Of a DNA stretch of 17,074 nt, positions 1 to 5,700 are shown piece by piece. The DNA is taken from assembly GCA_014730295.1 (NCBI GenBank), contig WJIN01000246.1, positions 1 to 17,074 of the forward strand, in the 5' to 3' direction. The number at the start of each line of letters is the position of its first letter. Position 1 is the first letter of the stretch. A program made the position numbers and the translations under genes. The DNA comes from Promethearchaeota archaeon (GTDB lineage: Archaea; Asgardarchaeota; Lokiarchaeia; Sigynarchaeales; SOKP01). Below the pieces are notes generated by a model. The model was not told where the DNA came from, searched no databases, and saw only the letters and a program-made list of their open reading frames with translations.

Positions 1-1494
1 AGAGTGAATAGAGGAGCCCATTCCATACTTCAGCCTAATTTGTCGGCGCAAATGCGTAAGAGAATTGAAGAATAAATAGCCCGATTCCCTTGCCTTGAAA
101 GAGAGCATCTGTCGAACTAATGTGTACCGAGAGGATTCGAACGCAGAAGGTTTCATTACCAAGTCGGGACGTCCCAATTTGTATGCGGTGAGTGCTTTTA
201 AGAGCTCTAGTATATAGATGAGAGCGACATGTCTAATCGCTGCCTCTTTTCCGCGGGTATTCATTCTAAACGCATTATAATAGGTGTGATTATAGGAGTT
301 CCCTTGCTCGATCATCGGTCTAAAGCTATAGATTTTAAGAAAAAGGTCTTTCGACCAGTCTTTTGGGATATATTCAGTATTGAAATAAAATCCCCTTTTT
401 AATTCTTCTGTAGGATGAGTTTTTAATCCTTTCCTCGCCCGAATGACGGGTACTAATCCATTTAATTTCATCTCCTCCAAATTCTGCTTGGAATATGGAC
501 CAGAATCGGCTATAACGATACTCCATTCATACTCTGTGTGCTCTAAAAATTCCCGCATCGTCTCTTTAAACGCCACCGTATCGTTCCGATTACCCGCAAA
601 CATCTTAAAATAGACCGGAAACCACCGATTAAAGCAGAATGCGTATAATATACCTGGATCATATCCAACACCCATTTTCTTACCATTGTGCCTGCAATAT
701 CCCGCATCGGGATCATTATATAAGTCCTTTCCCTCTTCCTTATTATTTTTACAGTGTGATCGTATGAATTGTCCATCCCAGATGAGGATTCTGGGGACGA
801 TTATCCCATATGCGATGCATTCCTCCACTAAAAGTTGAAAAAACTCAAAGAACACATCTGAAGGAATTTTTTTAAGGACATAACTCAAATCAGAAGCATC
901 GGGAAAGAAATTAGGATCACATGTGATTCCAAAAAGAGGCGGAAGACCCATAAGTTTCTTAAAACGCTGCAACCCGGCATAGTTTTTAAAGCCAAGATTA
1001 ATCCGTAGCAATTCATATGCAATAATATCCAAGAAAAACATTTTTTTAAATGAGATGCCGTTCTGTTCCAACTCTTCTTGCTTGTCGTGAAAAAAAGAAA
1101 AGTCGTTGAATTCAAAAAGGTTTTCGAAGAATCCATTAAAAGTCTTTAAATAACGATGCATGTCCCACTCCATCTTGGAGATCGTTTCTAAAGCGAACGT
1201 TTCAAAACGGGGGATTTTAACGCGTGGAAACCGATAAAGATATTTATCTTTAGATTTAGGAACCCAATCAATAAAATCTGTGATTCTTTTCTGAGATTTC
1301 GGGAATTTTGGCGCACTCTTTCCTTTATGTCGTCCCCAGGTTGGATGGATCGGGATCCACTTAAATCGCTTTCGGGCAACCCTGTAATCTTTTGGAACGT
1401 TCATATCATACTTCTCAACGGAACTATCCCCTATAAAGTCTTTTAGTTGGGTTTGAAAGATACTGGGCTTTCTCCTATATAAAATTACTATCAT
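1..1494 (-). CDS. DDE transposase (IS4/IS5-like), 3' end beyond left edge
   Basis: Reading the minus strand from the ATG at 1494 gives 498 uninterrupted codons to base 1, with no stop, so the C-terminus lies outside the window. The fold is that of cut-and-paste DDE transposases. The first Asp is D240 in LIWDGQFI, the second is D330 in VIADSGPY, and the Glu is E396 in RPMIEQ, followed by an R-x3-TRG-x3-IRHV helix (about 410-423) as in IS4/IS5-type enzymes. The N-terminal 230 residues include a basic stretch (about 38-70) likely to bind the element's ends. No Shine-Dalgarno site precedes the ATG; TTG at 1503 is a possible alternative start. The short open frames in this region (543-776, 885-1136, 1188-1379) are out of frame with this gene. 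Terminal inverted repeats could not be identified because the other end is missing. The transposase call is firm; the exact IS family is inferred from motif layout only. Confidence 0.85.
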   Translation of the reverse strand, partial: MIVILYRRKPSIFQTQLKDFIGDSSVEKYDMNVPKDYRVARKRFKWIPIHPTWGRHKGKSAPKFPKSQKRITDFIDWVPKSKDKYLYRFPRVKIPRFETFALETISKMEWDMHRYLKTFNGFFENLFEFNDFSFFHDKQEELEQNGISFKKMFFLDIIAYELLRINLGFKNYAGLQRFKKLMGLPPLFGITCDPNFFPDASDLSYVLKKIPSDVFFEFFQLLVEECIAYGIIVPRILIWDGQFIRSHCKNNKEEGKDLYNDPDAGYCRHNGKKMGVGYDPGILYAFCFNRWFPVYFKMFAGNRNDTVAFKETMREFLEHTEYEWSIVIADSGPYSKQNLEEMKLNGLVPVIRARKGLKTHPTEELKRGFYFNTEYIPKDWSKDLFLKIYSFRPMIEQGNSYNHTYYNAFRMNTRGKEAAIRHVALIYILELLKALTAYKLGRPDLVMKPSAFESSRYTLVRQMLSFKARESGYLFFNSLTHLRRQIRLKYGMGSSIHS

Positions 1495-1900
1495 GAGATT
1501 CAAATTTAACGATCTATGATAAACTATTAGATAACAATCTATTTAACCTTTTTGGTTGAACTATCAAATATGAGATATATTTATGAGTCTAATTTAGCTA
1601 TAAAAATATGTTATCGCTCCATAATTAAATATATATTTCATTATAGTCAAAGAGATACGAGAATTGTATTTGTCAAAGCTGAATAACCAGCTCAGACGAC
1701 ATAAATCTAAAAGGTATGAAGAGTATATAAAACGAGGAATTAATGTGTGAATAAACGTAAAAAATAAAAAAAATAAAACCTAAAATTTACTCAATTAAAT
1801 TATTTCTTTTCTAAATTAAGTCTAAGATACATTAAGAAAGCATTTTTTAATCAGATTCTCCCAATTTGTATCTTTTGGACCAATAATGAAAACTTAGTAA

Positions 1901-1934
1901 TGAATTAGAACCCACGACTTCTGGGGGATGAGCG
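1901..1934 (-). pseudogene. possible tRNA 3'-half remnant
   Basis: The minus strand reads ACGCTCATCCCC, then AGAAGTCGTGGGTTCTAATTC. This resembles the CTCAT anticodon loop, variable loop and T-arm start of an elongator Met-type tRNA (compare the usual GTCGTGGGTTCRAATCC). The 3' strand of the T-stem does not pair (TCATT instead of CCCAC), the normally purine position 57 is T, and no D-arm or acceptor stem is found on either side. It is therefore not a functional tRNA. It may be a decayed or element-associated fragment, or a chance match. Confidence 0.2.
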
Positions 1935-2010
1935 TAAAACAATATCTAAATACACAGAAATTTTCGTTTTTATTCGATAAGAAAAGCCATCTCTATTTTA
2001 TATTTTGAAA

Positions 2011-2020
2011 ATATAAAAAT
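2011..2020 (+). promoter_or_regulatory. candidate TATA element for thioredoxin
   Basis: ATATAAAAAT in an AT-rich stretch about 90 bases before the thioredoxin start fits an archaeal TATA box. Transcription would begin near 2040. The surroundings are so AT-rich that other placements are possible. Confidence 0.3.
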
Positions 2021-2106
2021 TAAATAATACTAACGATTTGTAATAAATAATAATTTCACCACATAAATTCTATTTGAGAAAAAAACATGAGAAGTGACTG
2101 AATAAA

Positions 2107-2460
2107 ATGAATATTGAGCAACTTAAAGAAGTAAACATTGATGTGACCGACGAGATGAAACAGGGGAAGGTAATCATTGACGTCTATACAGAATGGTGTG
2201 GCCCGTGCAAATTTATTGCGCCCGTATTACATAAACTACGTGATGAGGGACTGATTTCCCTTAAGCAAGTAGATCTAGACCAGAATCGACCTTTAGGACA
2301 GATGTTTAATATCCACGCGATTCCCACGCTGTTGTTTTTCAAAGATGGGAAGCTTTTGGACCACCAGATCAATATCAATGGTCAAACATTAGTATCCGAA
2401 GGGAAGATGGTGGGTGCAGCGGGTGAAGATATCCTGCGCCAGATTATTGACCAAATGTGA
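2107..2460 (+). CDS. thioredoxin
   Basis: A 117-residue cytosolic thioredoxin, a dithiol-disulfide oxidoreductase that reduces protein disulfides. The active site is W30-C31-G32-P33-C34-K35, preceded by the buried acidic residue D25. The cis-proline loop is A71-I72-P73-T74, followed by the usual strand LLFFKDGK. Length is slightly above the usual 105-110 because the hairpin after KDGK (about residues 83-103) is roughly ten residues longer than in typical family members before the final GAAGEDIL helix. The ATG is the first in frame; GAAGTGACT about ten bases upstream is a weak match to an archaeal ribosome-binding site. A T-rich stretch follows immediately, so it is probably transcribed alone. 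Its physiological reductant and targets cannot be told from here. The cysteine-rich pair of genes just downstream are possible clients, but this is only an inference from proximity. Confidence 0.93.
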   Translation: MNIEQLKEVNIDVTDEMKQGKVIIDVYTEWCGPCKFIAPVLHKLRDEGLISLKQVDLDQNRPLGQMFNIHAIPTLLFFKDGKLLDHQININGQTLVSEGKMVGAAGEDILRQIIDQM

Positions 2461-2505
2461 ATTTTTTTCCTCTTATTTTTCTTTTACTTATTTACCTTTT
2501 TTGAG
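2461..2505 (+). terminator. T-rich terminator after thioredoxin
   Basis: Repeated T tracts (ATTTTTTTCC, ATTTTTC, CTTTTTTGAG) begin immediately after the thioredoxin stop codon. Oligo-T runs without a hairpin are the typical archaeal termination signal. Confidence 0.5.
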
Positions 2506-2576
2506 CAGTCCCATATTTCAACTGTACTTTTTTATACTCCATAAAGATATCAATAATACTTGTAATTTGATTAAAA

Positions 2577-2589
2577 ATTTTAAATATAG
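2577..2589 (+). promoter_or_regulatory. candidate TATA element of the V4R/TRAPP-like operon
   Basis: ATTTTAAATATAG lies about 55 bases before the start codon at 2642, in the spacer after the thioredoxin terminator. It would place the transcript start near 2612 with a short leader. No clear Shine-Dalgarno site precedes the ATG. Confidence 0.35.
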
Positions 2590-2641
2590 TAGATTTTTGC
2601 ACTTATTATTATCATAATTTTCAAATCGGTAATTAATAATC

Positions 2642-3154
2642 ATGAATTACACTCGAAACGACTTATTACTCGCAGATGCAACGATGAATCAGTTGCGTAA
2701 TGCAATTTATCATCTAGCCCGATTTATGAACAAAAACGGCGTTGATAATGTGAATGAACGATTACGTGAGATGGGGAAGAATATTTCCAAAACATATTTG
2801 AAATATTGGAGCCCCACTGAAACCGTGAATTTAGACAATGTCCGGGAAGTAATTACCACTATTTACAATAAAATATTGCAGAGCTCGGTTTCTGTCGAAT
2901 TAAACGAAGCAGAAAACTTAATCGTTGTCCATGATTCCAGCTGCCCATTATGTAAATACAAATACGACGATATTCATATCGCGGGCTGTGAAATTATCTT
3001 AGGAATGATTTCAGAATATATCAATCTGATCAACGGAAATTCCAGGAATAAAGCAATCCTTATTACAGAACCAGTCAGAGTTCAAGAATCAAGGGCGCTG
3101 GGAAATAATTCATGCGTCCAGATTTTTAAATATAGAGTAGGAGGGGATCTCTAG
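2642..3154 (+). CDS. V4R/TRAPP (Bet3-like) domain protein, single domain
   Basis: A 170-residue protein consisting of one domain of the V4R/TRAPP superfamily. This fold is shared by the bacterial and archaeal 4-vinyl-reductase-type domain and the eukaryotic Bet3 and Trs33 subunits of the TRAPP vesicle-tethering complex. Visible hallmarks are a helical N-terminus ending in L41-REMGKNIS (compare the MGxNIG helix of Bet3), a long helix around 63-80, and C101-P-L-C104 then C116 at the head of the next helix. The C-terminal V-x-ESRALGNNSCVQIFKYR (145-165) matches the V4R ending with a conserved Gly and Cys. There is no signal peptide or membrane segment, so it should be cytosolic. Its stop overlaps the next gene's GTG by one base (TAGTG), so the two are very probably co-translated. 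Choosing between a ligand-binding V4R role and a TRAPP-like tethering role is not possible from sequence alone. Confidence 0.7.
   Translation: MNYTRNDLLLADATMNQLRNAIYHLARFMNKNGVDNVNERLREMGKNISKTYLKYWSPTETVNLDNVREVITTIYNKILQSSVSVELNEAENLIVVHDSSCPLCKYKYDDIHIAGCEIILGMISEYINLINGNSRNKAILITEPVRVQESRALGNNSCVQIFKYRVGGDL
3139..3149 (+). promoter_or_regulatory. strong Shine-Dalgarno site deciding a GTG start
   Basis: AGGAGGGGATC lies at the end of the upstream gene, five to fourteen bases before the GTG at 3154. It is an almost full complement of the archaeal 16S 3' end. It supports the unusual GTG start within the TAGTG overlap and translational coupling of the two genes. Confidence 0.75.
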
Positions 3155-4617
3155 TGGGAGCAGTTAAATGGCTGATGAAGAAAATCACGAAAGCGTTCGG
3201 GACCAACACAAGTTCCTTATTTTATTCTCTACTCTATAGAGAAATGTTGAAAGAAGTGAACAATGTTACAGATGACGAGGAATTATCTATTTTAGTTATG
3301 CGAGAAATCGGAAAGAAAGCCGCTACCGAATCCTGCGAACGACACTCAACTATATTCAAATTCATGCCTGGAGATCCTGAAAAAGTGTTAAATTATTTTG
3401 AGATTTTATGGGTGGTAGTCTTCGGAAAGGAATTAGAAGATCTAGAATATGAAGAAATACCAAAGGAAGGCTCAAATTACAACGATTATATCCTTAAGAT
3501 CCAGAATTGTCCTATATGCGCGAGCTACGGGACAGATTCCGAAGATTCTTTTGACGTCTCGAAACTTTCTCCCAAAAGCGAGGGTATGGCATGCGGACTC
3601 TGCGGTATGTTGCAGAGTGTTGCAAACTTTATCTTACGCGTCAAGCAAAATGATTATCGTATACAGATGATTGAACAAAAATGCATGGCAAAAGGCGATG
3701 ATTGCCTTCAATTGCTCTGCAAAGTCCATGATTATACGGAATGGCAAGAATACAAGGCGGATCAGAAAAAGGAGGAACTACTCTCAAAAGTTTTTCTGGA
3801 AGAGGATGAAGAAGAGTTTATCCCTAAGACTAAATTAGATATGGTTGATAAACTCCAAGATGCCCTTTCTTTGGATAAATTAGAAGAGATTCTCGATGAA
3901 CCCCTAGAAGTCATCAAAGGACGGGTCTCCGACATCATTCGGGATAAGTTAGGGATGGAACCCGAGCATTTCTTTGATTACTTCCGCAATTATGAGGATG
4001 ATATGATCCGTATCATAGGGTACTTGTTCATCCACCTGCTCAATGAATACGGTAACCTCATCGAAAAAATATTAGAAAATGATACCATGGCACGCGCAAT
4101 CGGATATTTATTCAAACAATTGAAAGAGATGGTGTTATTATTCATTCCATTAGATGTGGTTAATGACTATCATAACCTCTTGATAAACTTTTTAGAAGGA
4201 TTAGCCCCCGAAGAGATGGTCGAGAATGTAAAACAATACTCAGGAAGGGATGATATCAATTTCCTTTTTGAGGGGGCACGGATGGCTTTGGAAGATCTTG
4301 GCATTGAGTTTGCTGAATTGAAAGAAAATGTATGGGAAGAACTCAAGAAAGAACGGGAGGATGGATTAATCTCTGCAGATCCTTCGATGATGGATAAAAC
4401 CCAAGAGAAAGCACCGAAAATAATCCAGATTATCCAAGAGTTGGTAATGCTGATCACTGAAATTCTCACATTACCAATACGGGTAAGCGTGTCTGAGGCT
4501 CATTATGGGGTAAAAACCGCGGTGAATTCCGTCGTCTCGGAAGAAGAAGGATTAGCTGGCTCCATTAGAAATAGATTTGATAGGATCTTTGACGAAATCC
4601 AAGCGTTACGACAATAA
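3154..4617 (+). CDS. V4R/TRAPP-like domain protein with long helical C-terminal extension
   Basis: A 487-residue protein. Residues about 20-192 form a V4R/TRAPP-like domain: M49-REIGKKAATE parallels the MGKNIS helix of the preceding protein, followed by C119-P-I-C122, C147-G-L-C150 and an ending I173-EQKCMAKGDDCLQLLCKV that is a clear V4R signature. The two CxxC pairs could bind zinc or a cofactor. After an acidic linker (about 204-222, EEDEEE) comes an entirely helical region of about 265 residues that I do not recognise. It contains two copies of IGYLF at 288-292 and 316-320, 28 residues apart, within similar helices, and ends in a charged helix (470-487). Hydrophobic stretches such as 325-333 and 424-441 are probably buried or amphipathic rather than membrane-spanning. 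The GTG start is set by a strong Shine-Dalgarno site and overlaps the previous stop. The two proteins are paralogous in their N-terminal domain and may form a heterodimer, as TRAPP subunits do. Confidence 0.7.
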   Translation: MGAVKWLMKKITKAFGTNTSSLFYSLLYREMLKEVNNVTDDEELSILVMREIGKKAATESCERHSTIFKFMPGDPEKVLNYFEILWVVVFGKELEDLEYEEIPKEGSNYNDYILKIQNCPICASYGTDSEDSFDVSKLSPKSEGMACGLCGMLQSVANFILRVKQNDYRIQMIEQKCMAKGDDCLQLLCKVHDYTEWQEYKADQKKEELLSKVFLEEDEEEFIPKTKLDMVDKLQDALSLDKLEEILDEPLEVIKGRVSDIIRDKLGMEPEHFFDYFRNYEDDMIRIIGYLFIHLLNEYGNLIEKILENDTMARAIGYLFKQLKEMVLLFIPLDVVNDYHNLLINFLEGLAPEEMVENVKQYSGRDDINFLFEGARMALEDLGIEFAELKENVWEELKKEREDGLISADPSMMDKTQEKAPKIIQIIQELVMLITEILTLPIRVSVSEAHYGVKTAVNSVVSEEEGLAGSIRNRFDRIFDEIQALRQ

Positions 4618-4730
4618 ATTTATCATCCAAACTTATTTCTGTTTTCTCAATTCAATTTTTCAATAAAATTTCTAAAGATAAAAAAAAAGGACAAAAGTTT
4701 TGTATTTTGCTTTTTCTGCTTAATTTTTGT
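4618..4730. terminator. bidirectional T-tract terminator between convergent genes
   Basis: The spacer between the V4R/TRAPP-like gene and the convergent membrane-protein gene has T runs on the plus strand (CAATTTTTC, GCTTTTTCTGC, TTAATTTTTGTC). On the minus strand TCCTTTTTTTTTATC lies at about 4679-4693. Each fits an archaeal oligo-T terminator for the gene reading into it. Confidence 0.45.
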
Positions 4731-5438
4731 CTATGTCTTTAAACCCAAATACATCCATAATGCAAACGTACTCATTATAATCCTGACAAAACCAATTGCA
4801 AGCGGGATTGTTAGTATTGAATCTAATGCGCCGCATATTACGAATACTGTAAAACCTATAGAAAGAAAAACAAACTTTTTCCGTAATTCTCCAGTTGCTT
4901 GCCGTGCTTTAACGGCGAATCCGATGCTCTCAAAAATTAGAACAGAAATCAAGAATATTGCAATGAACCAGAATGTCGGGAATGTACGTACAAATTCACC
5001 ATTGATTAAATCCTCACCGGGTACACCATCTCCACCAAGAGGATAGTTGAAAGATTGAGTATTGAAAAAGATTATTAGAATATCGAATATCACACCTAAT
5101 AAGGCATATATCCCAACAATTATTGTCTTTTTTTCAGGTACAAGGAGTTCAGCTCCAAGATACATCGCAACTATCACCGCGGGCGCAACCCATATATAAC
5201 TGAGAATTCCATATAATATATCAGGGCTTAAGTTTGTCTGAAAGAGCAATACCAAAAAAAATTCTGTGAAAGGTCCCAGCCAGAACAAACCAATGAAAAT
5301 CATCATTGCTCCCGCGTAATATAACAATTTTGCGCCCATTTTTCTTGCATTATAGAATGATAATCCACCGAAAATCACTGATGATAAAATAATTATAGAT
5401 GCTGTTACTCCGTCTAAAATTCCTATTTCACTTACCAT
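4731..5438 (-). CDS. seven-helix integral membrane protein, function unknown
   Basis: A 235-residue, strongly hydrophobic protein with about seven predicted transmembrane helices at roughly 9-30, 38-66, 73-98, 104-125, 152-175, 187-207 and 211-232. A polar loop at about 126-151 (GGDGVPGED) separates helices 4 and 5. Basic residues cluster after helix 1 (NARKMGAK) and between helices 5 and 6 (KARQATGELRKK). By the positive-inside rule both loops would be cytoplasmic, which needs a check against the helix count. There are no catalytic or cofactor motifs such as a retinal-binding Lys in the last helix or a kinase domain. The layout recalls stand-alone seven-helix sensory modules of histidine kinases, but I do not recognise the family. 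It is transcribed away from the acylase operon and has its own AT-rich promoter region. Confidence 0.75.
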   Translation of the reverse strand: MVSEIGILDGVTASIIILSSVIFGGLSFYNARKMGAKLLYYAGAMMIFIGLFWLGPFTEFFLVLLFQTNLSPDILYGILSYIWVAPAVIVAMYLGAELLVPEKKTIIVGIYALLGVIFDILIIFFNTQSFNYPLGGDGVPGEDLINGEFVRTFPTFWFIAIFLISVLIFESIGFAVKARQATGELRKKFVFLSIGFTVFVICGALDSILTIPLAIGFVRIIMSTFALWMYLGLKT

Positions 5439-5512
5439 TTTATTCTACTCTTTATTAGTTTTTTTATTATTACTAATTAAATAAATCAATATTGCTAGTA
5501 TTGTTTTACAAC

Positions 5513-5530
5513 ATATTTAAATATATAATA
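5513..5530 (-). promoter_or_regulatory. candidate TATA region for the seven-helix membrane protein
   Basis: The minus strand reads TTATATATTTAAATATG about 75-90 bases before the start codon at 5438. It is a good archaeal TATA candidate, although several overlapping alternatives exist in this AT-rich stretch. Confidence 0.3.
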
Positions 5531-5628
5531 GTTTGTATTTCGCTCATATATACAAAACTTAGGGATATAGGATTTTTGCATTAATTTTACCTAATTTATA
5601 GAGATGCAATTGTTCATTTTATAACTTC

Positions 5629-5640
5629 ATATATAAATAC
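5629..5640 (+). promoter_or_regulatory. candidate TATA element of the acylase operon
   Basis: CATATATAAATAC ends about 60 bases before the ATG at 5701 and matches the archaeal TATA consensus. The transcript would start near 5665. The divergent spacer 5439-5700 holds this and the promoter of the membrane protein on the other strand, and nothing else recognisable. Confidence 0.4.
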
Positions 5641-5700
5641 TTGATTAACATAACTAATGATCAAGTCGATGTATTTTATCTTATTTAAATAGAAAGTATC

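Larger units (their letters stand above)
1495..2106. other. AT-rich intergenic gap between transposase and thioredoxin
   Basis: No convincing gene is seen in these 612 bases. The left part presumably includes the end of the insertion sequence. A 41-codon open stretch without an ATG (1625-1750, plus strand) is rich in Lys and Arg codons and could be a gene remnant, but it is too short to call. A tRNA-3'-half-like sequence lies on the minus strand at about 1901-1934. The right end holds the presumed thioredoxin promoter. Confidence 0.6.

Noticed and set aside
543..1379. Several short minus-strand frames suggesting a degraded transposase
   Set aside because: They are out of frame with a single continuous 498-codon frame that carries the DDE residues, so there is no evidence of decay.
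1625..1750. 41-codon Lys/Arg-rich open stretch in the gap after the transposase
   Set aside because: No ATG and too short; could be a gene remnant but cannot be separated from chance. Recorded only in the intergenic entry.
2414..2617. Open frame of 67 codons overlapping the thioredoxin end
   Set aside because: It begins inside the thioredoxin gene in another frame and is Phe/Leu/Ser-rich because it reads through the T-rich terminator; no family features or ribosome-binding site.
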